DNA of 64,000 nucleotides from Desulfocicer sp963675955 (GCA_963675955.2 CAXXVR010000007.1:248001-312000); one strand, 5' to 3'; shown: positions 17,279 through 25,706, numbered from the stretch's first letter. The notes: generated from the letters alone by a model not told the origin. Made by a program: numbers and translations.

Positions 17279-18543
17279 TAGAAGAAGACAGACTCCACAT
17301 TGCAGAACAGTTTCTGGCATCCAGGGAAATTGCGACACCCTGGCACAAAGGGCTTACCCCTCCCCGGGAATATGTGTCGGACATGCTCATCAAGGGCAAT
17401 TATAAAATCGAAGCCTTCTGCCTGAAACTCAACCGCTTCCAGGATCCTGGCGCATCATTACTTTGTATGGTCATGCGATTAACAGCCCCGGACCCAGGAA
17501 CTGAAAATTTCAGGGACCGGCCTGAACAAAATGAAAAAATATCCAGCATCATCACCACCCATTCCGGTATCATGGCATGGCTGAGTCCCTGCGTACTGGC
17601 CATGGCCCTTCCCATGTCCCCTGGTAATTTACCCCACGATTTGACATCTGATATCAAAAAAAAGATGGAAACAGCCCTTGATGTGAGCATATCCATGGGT
17701 GCTGCACCATTTCCATGGATGAATTTCAGCCGCCAGGAAATATTTTATCACAGCATCAGAGCCCTGGATCATGCAAACTTCCACCTTCCAGGCACCATCA
17801 TTGTCCCCCCCAATGCCATCACCTTCAACATCATCGGTGATAGAAGATATCAATCGGGTTTATTTGAAATGGCCATGGTGGAATATAACCTGGGACTGCT
17901 GCTGGATCCCAAAGATTTCAATCTGCTCAACAGCCTTGGGGTGTGCAACAGTGTGGTGAACCATTTTGATCAGGCCCTGGAATACTTTGAAAAGGCCCTT
18001 GAAATCATTCCCGATGATGCCATGGCCCTTTACAACGCTGGTCTTGTGTGCAATCTCATGGAGGATCTGGAAAAGGCAGGGCCCTATCTGACCAGGGCCA
18101 GCGAACTGAACAGCAGCCTTTTTGAAATTGAGCTGACTGCGGGTATTCTTTTTACCAAAAAAAACGACACCGCAACGGCCCTGGAACATCTGGAAAAAGC
18201 CGTAAGTCTCTTCCCCGGAGCAGGACTGCCCCGGGCGCTCATCGGAGATATCTATCTTAAAAAAGGAGACTATCCCCGGGCCATAACTGCCTACACAAGC
18301 GCTATTAAATGCAATCCCCGGGACCCCTGGACCATGTCAGGTCTGGCCCGGGTGTATGAAATCCAGGATAAAAACATGGACATTGCCCTGTCCCTGGGAC
18401 GTCAAAGCATTGCCCTGGCACCTGAAATTGCGCTGTTTCGTCATCGACTGGGAAGAATTTATCTCAAGAAAGGGTGGTATGATAAGGCAGCCATGGAATT
18501 CACCGAAGGTGCCCGGCATCTCAATGGCAGAGATTGGGCATAA
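17275..18543 (+). CDS. TPR-repeat protein with a degenerate GGDEF-like N-terminal region, coupled to selA
   Basis: 422 aa if started at ATG 17275, which overlaps the selA stop (ATGA). I do not recognise a named family. Roughly residues 55-175 read like a degenerate diguanylate cyclase fold: VSISMGAAPFP resembles the SIG(V/I)A strand, and IRALDHANFHLPG resembles the ALYxAKxxGxN helix, but no GGDEF signature is visible, so catalysis is unlikely. From about residue 180 to the end there are six or seven tetratricopeptide repeats (for example ALEYFEKALEIIPDDAMALYNAGLV). No signal peptide. Translational coupling suggests a link to selenocysteine synthesis or a protein scaffold role; that is inference. 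Confidence 0.75.
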   Translation: MIEEDRLHIAEQFLASREIATPWHKGLTPPREYVSDMLIKGNYKIEAFCLKLNRFQDPGASLLCMVMRLTAPDPGTENFRDRPEQNEKISSIITTHSGIMAWLSPCVLAMALPMSPGNLPHDLTSDIKKKMETALDVSISMGAAPFPWMNFSRQEIFYHSIRALDHANFHLPGTIIVPPNAITFNIIGDRRYQSGLFEMAMVEYNLGLLLDPKDFNLLNSLGVCNSVVNHFDQALEYFEKALEIIPDDAMALYNAGLVCNLMEDLEKAGPYLTRASELNSSLFEIELTAGILFTKKNDTATALEHLEKAVSLFPGAGLPRALIGDIYLKKGDYPRAITAYTSAIKCNPRDPWTMSGLARVYEIQDKNMDIALSLGRQSIALAPEIALFRHRLGRIYLKKGWYDKAAMEFTEGARHLNGRDWA

Positions 18544-18590
18544 CATGTTTAACTTCTCATAACTGTTGGCTAAACGGTGGCGGGCTTATG

Positions 18591-18653
18591 TTATTGGCGT
18601 TATCTTTTCATAAAAGCCTGTGCAAACATCAAAACCTGCGATAATGCCAATAA
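18591..18653 (+). repeat. Large imperfect palindrome in the TPR gene-gmhA spacer
   Basis: TTATTGGCGTTATC at 18591-18604 is complementary at 13 of 14 positions to GATAATGCCAATAA at 18640-18653. A second pair, GCCTGT at 18616-18621 and ACAGGC at 18655-18660, partly overlaps it and would compete. The palindrome seems to interrupt the repeat seen upstream of nnr, since sequence similar to 10780-10800 lies at 18556-18580 and the match resumes at 18675. Confidence 0.45.
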
Positions 18654-18674
18654 AACAGGCCTGGCTCCTCCCTA

Positions 18675-18750
18675 AAATGTGACGGGTGATCCATGCTGTT
18701 ACCAAGCCAGATTTTTATTATGGCAGAAATTTACTGTCATGTTGTTTATA
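18675..18750 (+). repeat. Interspersed intergenic repeat, copy 2, with hairpin
   Basis: Aligns with copy 1 at 10793-10874: CCATGCTGTTACCAAGCC, a T-rich stretch, then the hairpin ATGGCAG (18720-18726) and CTGTCAT (18734-18740) with loop AAATTTA. Only short T tracts follow, so as a terminator for the upstream TPR gene it is weak. The whole 241-nt gap is occupied by this element and the adjoining palindrome. Confidence 0.5.
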
Positions 18751-18784
18751 AATCATCCAGGACTTTAATTTTTTCAGGTACCCC

Positions 18785-19369
18785 ATGAAACAGATCATCA
18801 TTGAGACCCTTGAACAAAGTATTCAGGTAAAAAAAGACTTCATTGAAACCAACATAGACCAACTGGAACAATGCGCAAACCTCATGGCAGAGCGCTTTGA
18901 CACCGGCAGAAAATTGCTATTATTTGGCAACGGCGGCAGTGCCGCAGACGCCCAGCACATGGCAGCCGAGCTCATTAACCGCTTTCAGTTGGAACGCCGC
19001 CCCCTGCCGGCACTTGCCCTGACCACCGACAGTTCTGTGATCACCAGCATCGGAAATGATTACAGCTTTAAAGATATTTTTATCAAACAGATCCAGGGAC
19101 TGGGCAAGGCCCAGGACATAGCCATGGGAATCAGCACCAGCGGCAATTCTCCCAATGTCATTGGGGCAGTAAAAACCGCAAAACAAATGGGGCTCACCGT
19201 CATTGGCCTTTCAGGCTCCGGGGGAAGCCTTAAAGATCTGGCGGACATTTGCTTTTGCGTACCATCAACGGTGACGGCACGGATACAGGAAACCCACATT
19301 CTCTTGATTCATATTCTCTGCGACCTCACCGAACAAATTCTATTTGGCCTCCCCCACCCCGTGAAATGA
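18785..19369 (+). CDS. gmhA: Phosphoheptose isomerase
   Basis: Converts sedoheptulose 7-phosphate to D-glycero-D-manno-heptose 7-phosphate for the LPS inner core. A SIS-domain protein of 194 aa with FGNGGSAADAQHMAAELINR, ALTTDSSVITSIGNDYSF, the phosphate loop GISTSGNSPNV and the C-terminal RIQETHILLIHILCDLTEQ carrying the catalytic Glu and His. AGGT lies upstream of the ATG. Supports a Gram-negative envelope with heptose-containing LPS. No other heptose gene is adjacent. Confidence 0.94.
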   Translation: MKQIIIETLEQSIQVKKDFIETNIDQLEQCANLMAERFDTGRKLLLFGNGGSAADAQHMAAELINRFQLERRPLPALALTTDSSVITSIGNDYSFKDIFIKQIQGLGKAQDIAMGISTSGNSPNVIGAVKTAKQMGLTVIGLSGSGGSLKDLADICFCVPSTVTARIQETHILLIHILCDLTEQILFGLPHPVK

Positions 19370-19424
19370 TTTTTATCCCGGCCGGTTCTCCCCGACCAGA
19401 GCATAAAACCCTCCCATAACAATC

Positions 19425-19452
19425 TTGCATTTTTTCAGTTTTGCTATATATT
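19425..19452 (+). promoter_or_regulatory. Candidate sigma-70 promoter ahead of the fmdB-hemC-cobA/hemD-moaA group
   Basis: TTGCAT at 19425-19430 and TATATT at 19447-19452 are spaced by 16 nt in an AT-rich stretch. Transcription from here would give a leader of about 210 nt before the fmdB-type gene. No experimental support. Confidence 0.4.
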
Positions 19453-19459
19453 ATGTGGG

Positions 19460-19669
19460 TTGTGACTTTAACCTGAAAGTTTGATAGCCCCATGGTGCAT
19501 CTCCTGGGGCCGGGGTCCACCATGTGTTATGGTGCCGTTATTGAGGTGTTGCAAAGCTGTTTTTGCATGAAGACACCCCTGTGCCCCTGGCCACTGACTC
19601 ATCCCTTCAGGGATTTAACCGTACTCCATGGTGTGATCATGTCTTAACCTGAAATCCAGGAAACCAACT
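19460..19669 (+). other. Structured 5' leader candidate upstream of the FmdB-type gene
   Basis: Three nearby hairpins can be drawn: GCCCCA/TGGGGC (about 19486-19509), CACCAT/ATGGTG with a 5-nt loop (about 19518-19534), and a stem pairing GGTGTTGCAAA with TTTGCA and ACACC (about 19545-19580). The density of stems in a 210-nt leader before a tetrapyrrole gene group is notable, but I do not recognise a known riboswitch consensus. Confidence 0.35.
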
Positions 19670-19909
19670 ATGCCCATATACGAATACAAATGCAATAAGT
19701 GTGAAAAAACCTTTGAAGCCTTGATCCTTGGATCTGATGTACCCCAGTGTCCTTCCTGCAAAAGTCAGGATCTGTCCCGCCTGCTGTCCTGCTGCGGATT
19801 TGTCACCAAAGGTGCCCAAGGCAGCAGTGCCGACACCACGTCCGCCTCATCCACCACCTCCTCCTGCAGCGGATGCTCTGCCACCAGCTGCGCTTCCTGC
19901 ACCGGATAA
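19670..19909 (+). CDS. FmdB-type zinc ribbon protein
   Basis: A 79-aa protein with the FmdB/putative regulatory zinc ribbon: MPIYEYKCNKCEKTFE, then VPQCPSCKS, giving two CxxC knuckles. Function of this family is poorly defined; it was named from formamidase and amidase operons. The C-terminal 40 residues are low complexity, rich in Ser, Thr and Cys (CSGCSATSCASC), which may add metal ligands. The stop is 5 nt before the hemC start, so they are cotranscribed. Confidence 0.85.
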   Translation: MPIYEYKCNKCEKTFEALILGSDVPQCPSCKSQDLSRLLSCCGFVTKGAQGSSADTTSASSTTSSCSGCSATSCASCTG

Positions 19910-19914
19910 ATCAT

Positions 19915-20832
19915 ATGAAAAACACAATAAAAATAGGAACTAGGGGAAGTCAACTGGCCCTGTGGCAGGCCAACTGGGTCAAAGATGAAATAGAACTACA
20001 GTTTCCCGACACCCGGGTTGACATCATCAAGATCAAAACCACCGGGGACAAAATTGTAGATCGCCCCCTGGCCATGGTAGGAGGCAAAGGGCTTTTTGTA
20101 AAAGAAATTGAAAAAGCCCTGCTGGACGGTGATATTGATATTGCCGTTCACAGCATGAAAGACATGCCGGGAGATCTGCCAGATGGCCTTTGCATCGGCG
20201 CCATCCCACAAAGGGAAGATCCCAGAGACGTACTGGTAACCCGAAATAACCAGACACTCATGGAACTTCCTCCGGGGGCTAAAATAGGAACCAGCAGTCT
20301 CCGGCGGGCTTCCCAGATCCGGTATGCAAGACCGGACCTTGCCATTTCCTCCATCCGGGGAAACCTGGGCACCCGCCTTGGAAAACTGGACAAGGGAGAT
20401 TTTGATGCCATTGTGCTTGCAGCTGCAGGCATTATCCGACTGGGAATGAAAGAACAAATCACCCAGTATCTGGAGCCGGATACCATGTTGCCCGCCGTGG
20501 GACAGGGAGCCTTGTGCATTGAAACCAGACAAAATGATGCGAACATGGCCCCCTTTCTTGCCATGCTGGACCATCGGGAAACCCGTATCCCCGTACTGGC
20601 AGAACGGGCATTTCTCCGTAAACTGGAGGGAAGCTGCCACATACCGGTGGCCTGTTTCGGCATTGTTCAGGCCCAGGAAATTATTCTGACGGGACTTGTG
20701 GCATCCGAGGATGGCACCCGGATGGTAAAAGAAACATCAAGGGGTCCTGTGGCCTCGGCAGAGGCGATCGGCACATCGCTGGCCAATATACTGTTAGACC
20801 GGGGTGCCGCTCACATATTGGAGAACTTGTAA
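19915..20832 (+). CDS. hemC: Porphobilinogen deaminase (hydroxymethylbilane synthase)
   Basis: Polymerises four porphobilinogens into hydroxymethylbilane. Motifs: IGTRGSQLALWQANWVKDE, VGGKGLFVKEIEKALL, AVHSMKDMPGDLPDGL, GTSSLRRASQ and the dipyrromethane cofactor Cys in RKLEGSCHIPVACFG. ATG 19915 gives 305 aa, the family length. The reading upstream of this ATG lies inside the zinc ribbon gene in another frame and is rejected. The cobA-hemD fusion follows after 5 nt, so consecutive tetrapyrrole steps are cotranscribed. Confidence 0.96.
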   Translation: MKNTIKIGTRGSQLALWQANWVKDEIELQFPDTRVDIIKIKTTGDKIVDRPLAMVGGKGLFVKEIEKALLDGDIDIAVHSMKDMPGDLPDGLCIGAIPQREDPRDVLVTRNNQTLMELPPGAKIGTSSLRRASQIRYARPDLAISSIRGNLGTRLGKLDKGDFDAIVLAAAGIIRLGMKEQITQYLEPDTMLPAVGQGALCIETRQNDANMAPFLAMLDHRETRIPVLAERAFLRKLEGSCHIPVACFGIVQAQEIILTGLVASEDGTRMVKETSRGPVASAEAIGTSLANILLDRGAAHILENL

Positions 20833-20837
20833 AATTG

Positions 20838-22379
20838 ATGGATACAGCAAACGGAAAAGTATACCTCATCGGTGCCGGCCCCGGTGACCCTGGCCTGATC
20901 ACGGTTAAGGCTGCGGCATGCATAGAAAATGCAGATGTTGTGGTTTATGATTATCTGGCATCCCCCGCCCTGCTTAAATATGCAGATAAAAACGCCGAAA
21001 TCATCTATGTGGGGAAAAAAGGCGGGGATCATACCCTGACCCAGGATAAGATCAATGAACTGCTTGCCACTAAGGCGGAACAGGGCCATGTGGTGGCACG
21101 GCTCAAGGGCGGTGACCCCTTTATCTTTGGTCGGGGAGGTGAAGAAGCAGAAACCCTGATTCAGCGTAAGATTGCCTTTGAGGTGGTTCCGGGTGTAACC
21201 TCGGCTGTTGCGGCCCCGGCCTATGCCGGTATTCCCCTGACCCACCGGGATTATACATCGTCTGTTTCACTGATCACCGGCCACGAAGATCCACTGAAAG
21301 AGGCGTCCAGTATAAAGTGGGACTGTCTGGCAAAAAGCGGCAGCACCCTTGTTTTTCTCATGGGGGTGAAAAATCTTCCCAATATCGTTATCCAGCTGGT
21401 CAAAAACGGGAAATCAGCCCAAACCCCCGTGGCCCTGGTACGATGGGGCACCACCACCCTGCAGGAGACCGTCAGCGGCACCCTGGAAAATATTGTTGAA
21501 AAAGTAGAAAAAGCCAGGCTGAAGCCCCCGGCCATCATTGTGGTGGGTGAGGTGGTTTCTCTCAGGGGAAAAATGCAGTGGTTTGAAAACCGCCCCCTTT
21601 TCGGTAAAAAAATCGTAGTTACAAGGGCCAGGGTCCAGGCAAGCGGTCTGGTGGACAAACTGCGTCAGCTGGGGGCCCATTGTGTGGAAGTTCCCACCAT
21701 CCAGGTGGTACCCCCCCAGGACAACACACCTTTAAAGGCTGCGGTGAATGCCCTTGATCGCTTTGAATGGATCATCTTTACCAGCGTCAACGGCGTAAAA
21801 TACTTTTTTAAAACCCTGTTTGACCAGGGACTGGACGTACGGGTCCTGGGTGGTCATCAATTTGCCTGCATTGGCCCTGTCACCCGGGATGAACTTAGAA
21901 AATTCGGCATCATATCCGATGTCCTGCCGGAAACCTACCGTGCAGAATCCGTTGTGGATGCCTTTAAAGATAAGGCAATAGAAGGAAAAAATGTGCTGCT
22001 GCCCCGGGCCATGGAAGCCAGAACCATTCTTCCCGAAGAATTAGAAAACATGGGTGCCCATGTCCATGAGGTCACCGCCTATGAAACCCGCCAGGTGATG
22101 GACGGACAAAAAGAACTTCTGACCCTTCTCCATGACCGAGAAATTGACATGGTCACCTTTACCAGCTCTTCCACGGTGAAAAACTTCATGGCCCTGATTC
22201 CCCCAGATGATCAGAAATCTCTTCTCAACGGAATCACCCATGCCTGTATCGGTCCTATCACAGCGGATACGGCGACATCCCTGGGTATTGTCCCCCACAT
22301 CGTGGCTCAGGAATATACCATTGACGGCTTGCTGGAAGCCATTGTGGCATATTATGCCCCGGGGGAACCCGCATTATGA
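20838..22379 (+). CDS. cobA-hemD: Fused uroporphyrinogen-III C-methyltransferase / uroporphyrinogen-III synthase
   Basis: N-terminal SUMT domain (about residues 1-245): VYLIGAGPGDPGLITVKA, LKGGDPFIFGRGGEEAE and VVPGVTSAVAAPAYAGIPLT make precorrin-2 with SAM. C-terminal HemD domain (about 255-513): KIVVTRARVQASGLVDKLRQLG, IIFTSVNGVKYFF and MVTFTSSSTVKNFMALIP closes uroporphyrinogen III. The fusion is known from sulfate reducers and Firmicutes, where precorrin-2 feeds siroheme, cobalamin and the alternative heme route. ATG 20838 is taken; TTG 20835 directly before it is possible. The stop overlaps the moaA ATG. Confidence 0.95.
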   Translation: MDTANGKVYLIGAGPGDPGLITVKAAACIENADVVVYDYLASPALLKYADKNAEIIYVGKKGGDHTLTQDKINELLATKAEQGHVVARLKGGDPFIFGRGGEEAETLIQRKIAFEVVPGVTSAVAAPAYAGIPLTHRDYTSSVSLITGHEDPLKEASSIKWDCLAKSGSTLVFLMGVKNLPNIVIQLVKNGKSAQTPVALVRWGTTTLQETVSGTLENIVEKVEKARLKPPAIIVVGEVVSLRGKMQWFENRPLFGKKIVVTRARVQASGLVDKLRQLGAHCVEVPTIQVVPPQDNTPLKAAVNALDRFEWIIFTSVNGVKYFFKTLFDQGLDVRVLGGHQFACIGPVTRDELRKFGIISDVLPETYRAESVVDAFKDKAIEGKNVLLPRAMEARTILPEELENMGAHVHEVTAYETRQVMDGQKELLTLLHDREIDMVTFTSSSTVKNFMALIPPDDQKSLLNGITHACIGPITADTATSLGIVPHIVAQEYTIDGLLEAIVAYYAPGEPAL

Positions 22380-23386
22380 CCTATATTCCCTCCACCGACC
22401 CATCCGGGAATTCAGACGGCAGAACCATTAATTATCTGCGGATATCCGTCACTGATCGATGCAATCTGGCATGCCAATACTGTGTTCCCAAAAAAGATTT
22501 TCCCTTTGTCACACATCATGACGTGGCAAGATATGAAGAAATTCTAACCATTGTCCAGGCGGCAACACAACTGGGTATCACCAAAATACGTATCACCGGT
22601 GGAGAACCCCTGGTAAGAAAGGGATTGTTTGATTTTGTCCGCAGGCTCAATGATCTGCCGGGTATAGAAGATATTGCCATCACCACCAATGGGGTACTGC
22701 TCGAAGATCAGCTGGATAACCTGATGGCATCCGGACTTAGGCGGCTCAACATCAGCCTTGACACCATGGACCCTGAAATTTTCAGACAAATAACCGGAAA
22801 AGATTACCATGCAAGGGTGTGGAGGGGTATTATAGCGGCCCACGAAAGGGGAATATCTCCCATTAAGCTGAACATGGTACCCCTGCGGGGAATCAATGAA
22901 AAAGACATTGAGAAAATGGCAGCACTTATTTTCAACTACCCGTTCCATGTCCGGTTTATTGAATATATGCCCATGGGAAATTCAGCTGTTACCATGGATC
23001 AGCAGATGCTGATTCCGGAGATAACTCAACGGGTATCAGCAGCTATAGGAGAATTGACCCCCATGGTTAAAAGCAGGCATGACGGGCCTGCCAGACGGTT
23101 CAGCGCAAAGGGAGCTCTGGGAGAAATCGGATTTATCTCCCCGGTGAGTTCCCATTTCTGCCACCAGTGCAATCGACTGCGTCTCACCTCTACGGGTACC
23201 CTGCGCCCCTGCCTCTTGCACAATTATGAGATGGATATTCTATCAGTGGTAAGAAATGGCGGCACCATGGAGGATATAAAAGCATCCATCCTCCAGACCA
23301 TAACCAACAAACCCCGACAGCATTCCCTGGGGGGCGGCAAGGAGCATGGGAAAATACATGCCCAGATGTTCACCATTGGTGGGTAA
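22376..23386 (+). CDS. moaA: GTP 3',8-cyclase, molybdenum cofactor biosynthesis protein A
   Basis: Radical SAM enzyme that, with MoaC, converts GTP to cyclic pyranopterin monophosphate. The N-terminal cluster motif is TDRCNLACQYCVPK (CxxxCxxC); ITGGEPLVRKG and ISLDTMDPEIF are typical. The C-terminal cluster is CHQCNRLRLTSTGTLRPCL, and the chain ends in Gly-Gly, which is needed for activity. 336 aa. The ATG overlaps the cobA-hemD stop (ATGA). No other moa gene is near. Confidence 0.96.
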   Translation: MTYIPSTDPSGNSDGRTINYLRISVTDRCNLACQYCVPKKDFPFVTHHDVARYEEILTIVQAATQLGITKIRITGGEPLVRKGLFDFVRRLNDLPGIEDIAITTNGVLLEDQLDNLMASGLRRLNISLDTMDPEIFRQITGKDYHARVWRGIIAAHERGISPIKLNMVPLRGINEKDIEKMAALIFNYPFHVRFIEYMPMGNSAVTMDQQMLIPEITQRVSAAIGELTPMVKSRHDGPARRFSAKGALGEIGFISPVSSHFCHQCNRLRLTSTGTLRPCLLHNYEMDILSVVRNGGTMEDIKASILQTITNKPRQHSLGGGKEHGKIHAQMFTIGG

Positions 23387-23441
23387 AAAGTCAAAGCATT
23401 GGAACTGAAGGCCTTCTTTAAGGCTTGACTTCAGCCCAAAC

Positions 23442-23484
23442 AAAAAAAACCGGCTATCAGGTTTCCCTGATAATCGGTTTTTTT
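23442..23484. terminator. Bidirectional intrinsic terminator between moaA and rplQ
   Basis: An A8 run, then ACCG-gc-TATCAG, a short loop, CTGATA-at-CGGT and a T run form a strong symmetric hairpin with U tracts on both strands. It lies between convergent operons and can end both the moaA transcript and the long ribosomal transcript. Confidence 0.85.
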
Positions 23485-23527
23485 AATATAGCTTCATCCA
23501 GTCATCCAGCAGATGCATGTGGGGTTT

Positions 23528-23550
23528 ATCCGGCACAAGGCCGGATTTTT
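23528..23550 (+). terminator. Second intrinsic terminator in the moaA-rplQ gap
   Basis: ATCCGGC at 23528-23534 and GCCGGAT at 23540-23546 form a perfect 7-bp stem with a 5-nt loop followed by TTTTT on the plus strand. It would block any plus-strand readthrough into the antisense of rplQ. Confidence 0.7.
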
Positions 23551-23591
23551 AATGTTCTATAAAATCATCCACAGACATCAGGAATGAATTT

Positions 23592-23954
23592 TTATGAATT
23601 ATCGATGATCAATTCAATCATGGCCATGGGTGCGGCATCACCGGAACGGGGTCCCAGCTTGGTAATACGGGTATAGCCGCCCTGGCGACTGCCGAACTTG
23701 TCTGCGGCGTCATTGAACAGTTGATGTACCACATCCTTTTCAATAATGACGGAAAAGGCCTGACGTCGGGCATGCAGATCCCCCCGTTTGGCCAGTGTGA
23801 TCATTTTATCTGCCAGCTTCCGGAGCTCTTTGGCTTTGGCATCGGTGGTTTTGATTCTCTCATGTTTAAAAAGAGAGGTGACCATATTTCTAAACATCGC
23901 TTTCCGATGGCTTGACGTCCGGTTAAGCTTTACGCCTGATTTTCTGTGTCTCAT
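23592..23954 (-). CDS. rplQ: 50S ribosomal protein L17
   Basis: Large-subunit protein near the exit tunnel. The 120-aa chain begins MRHRKSGVKLNRTSSHRKAM, the L17 signature, and keeps LFKHERIKTTDAKAKELR. Last gene of the ribosomal supercluster, 8 nt after rpoA, as in the alpha operon of E. coli. The bidirectional terminator follows about 110 nt downstream. Confidence 0.97.
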   Translation of the reverse strand: MRHRKSGVKLNRTSSHRKAMFRNMVTSLFKHERIKTTDAKAKELRKLADKMITLAKRGDLHARRQAFSVIIEKDVVHQLFNDAADKFGSRQGGYTRITKLGPRSGDAAPMAMIELIIDNS

Positions 23955-23962
23955 GGGAAAAA

Positions 23963-24985
23963 TTATTCTCCTTCGTTGGTTGGGTCTTCCTCAGGTGGCA
24001 CAAATCCCTCAAGATCCATTCCAAGGGTGAGATCCATGGATGTCAGGACCTCCTTTATCTCATTTAAGGATTTTCTTCCGAAATTTTTTGTTTTCAGCAT
24101 TTCACTTTCAGTTCTCTGTACAAGCTGATAAATTTTCAGGATTTGTGCATTTTTAAGGCAGTTGGAACTTCTTACAGAAAGTTCAAGCTCATCTACATTT
24201 CTGTAGAGATTATCATTAAAGTTTCTTTCGGCACCATTATGCTCTTTTTCTTCCTGCTCAGGCTCAATGTCTTCATCAAAATTGATAAATGGATTCATCT
24301 GTTCCTTGAGAATTTTCGCAGCAAAGGCCACGGAATCCTCAGGCTTAACACTGCCATCTGTCCATACTTCCATGGTGAGTTTGTCATAATCGGTCTTTTG
24401 TCCGATCCTGGAAGTTCCAACAACATATTTTACTCTTTTAATGGGAGAAAAAACGCTGTCAATGGGAATGGTTCCGACAGGTGCGTCCTCATTCTTGTTC
24501 GCCGCAGAAAGTGCATACCCTTTACCGGTTTGAATCAGCATGGTCATTTTAAGCTCACCGCCATTGTTCACAGTGGCAATGTGCTGTTCAGGGTTGAGTA
24601 CCTGGACCCGACCATCCGGGGAAGTGATATCAGCAGCAGTTACTACCTTTTCTCCATTGACATGAAGATATATCTCTTTATCTTCCAGATCGGACACCTT
24701 GAAACGGATCTCTTTGAGATTCATGATAATTTCAGAGACATCCTCCCGGACACCTGAAACAACACTGTATTCATGAAGCGCTTCTTCAAATTTAACGGAT
24801 ACAATGGCACTGCCGTAGAGTGATGAAAGAATAATCCGCCGCAGAGAATTACCAATGGTAATACCAAAACCCCTTTCCAGAGGTTCACACACAAACTTTC
24901 CATATGTGGAAGTGGTGTTGACGGCAACTTTCTCAGGCCTGATCATCTCGTGCCAGTTGACATATACAAGTTCATCTGATGACAT
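23963..24985 (-). CDS. rpoA: RNA polymerase alpha subunit
   Basis: 340 aa, the normal length. N-terminal domain (assembly of the core enzyme): GFGITIGNSLRRIILSSLYG and VSVKFEEALHEYSVVSGVREDV. C-terminal domain from about residue 265 (ELELSVRSSNCLKNAQILKI, then RTESEMLKTKNFGRKSLNEI) binds UP elements and activators; in many bacteria the latter reads LLKTPNLGKKSL, here with an extra polar change. Lies between rpsD and rplQ as in other alpha operons. Confidence 0.98.
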   Translation of the reverse strand: MSSDELVYVNWHEMIRPEKVAVNTTSTYGKFVCEPLERGFGITIGNSLRRIILSSLYGSAIVSVKFEEALHEYSVVSGVREDVSEIIMNLKEIRFKVSDLEDKEIYLHVNGEKVVTAADITSPDGRVQVLNPEQHIATVNNGGELKMTMLIQTGKGYALSAANKNEDAPVGTIPIDSVFSPIKRVKYVVGTSRIGQKTDYDKLTMEVWTDGSVKPEDSVAFAAKILKEQMNPFINFDEDIEPEQEEKEHNGAERNFNDNLYRNVDELELSVRSSNCLKNAQILKIYQLVQRTESEMLKTKNFGRKSLNEIKEVLTSMDLTLGMDLEGFVPPEEDPTNEGE

Positions 24986-25028
24986 TGTTTATCTCCTGAA
25001 TATAAACATAGGACAAACTGCAGCTCAT

Positions 25029-25655
25029 TTATTTAGAATAGAGCTCTACAATCAGCTGTTCCTGTATGGGCAAGGTGACATCTTCACGGGCGGGCAGACT
25101 CTTGATCACCCCTTTGAAACCGTCCTTATCAAGTTCAAGCCACTGGGGAACACCACGTCGAACAATGGTTTCAAGGGATTCACTGATGGCGGTCACAGTG
25201 CGGCTCTTTTCCTTGAGTTCAATGACATCCCCAGCCTTCATGATGTATGATGGAATATTGACTTTTTTACCATTCACCGTGAAGTGATTATGCCGCACAA
25301 AGTGACGACCCTGGGTTCTTGAACTGGTGAAACCAAGTCTGAAAACCACATTGTCAAGACGTCGCTCCAGCATGCCCAAAAGATTGGCACCGGTGATTCC
25401 CTTTTGTCGATCCGCTTTACTGAAGATCAGTCGGAACTGTTTTTCAGAAACACCATAAATTCTTCTGACCTTCTGTTTTTCCCGGAGCTGAATACCATAA
25501 TCAGAGAACTTGGATCTTCTCTGGCCATGCTGCCCGGGGGGATATGATCTTCTATCAAAACTGCATTTATCTGAATAGCAGCGATCGCCCTTCAGAAAAA
25601 GTTTCATATTTTCGCGTCTGCACTGACGGCAGACAGAACCTCGATAACGTGACAA
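25029..25655 (-). CDS. rpsD: 30S ribosomal protein S4, zinc-binding form
   Basis: Primary 16S rRNA binder and, in many bacteria, translational repressor of the alpha operon. 208 aa with an S4 RNA-binding domain (MLERRLDNVVFRLGF, RQGRHFVRHNHFTVNGKKV in its usual context). The N-terminus carries C-x2-C-x13-C-x4-C (CRQC ... CYSDKC), the C+ zinc form. The start is TTG at 25655, supported by GGAGGA 8 nt upstream; no ATG is available. Follows rpsK. Confidence 0.96.
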   Translation of the reverse strand: MSRYRGSVCRQCRRENMKLFLKGDRCYSDKCSFDRRSYPPGQHGQRRSKFSDYGIQLREKQKVRRIYGVSEKQFRLIFSKADRQKGITGANLLGMLERRLDNVVFRLGFTSSRTQGRHFVRHNHFTVNGKKVNIPSYIMKAGDVIELKEKSRTVTAISESLETIVRRGVPQWLELDKDGFKGVIKSLPAREDVTLPIQEQLIVELYSK

Positions 25656-25706
25656 CGCTCTCCTCCTTTATCTAAAACAAGACGTTTGAATGGACACTGT
25701 GTTTTA

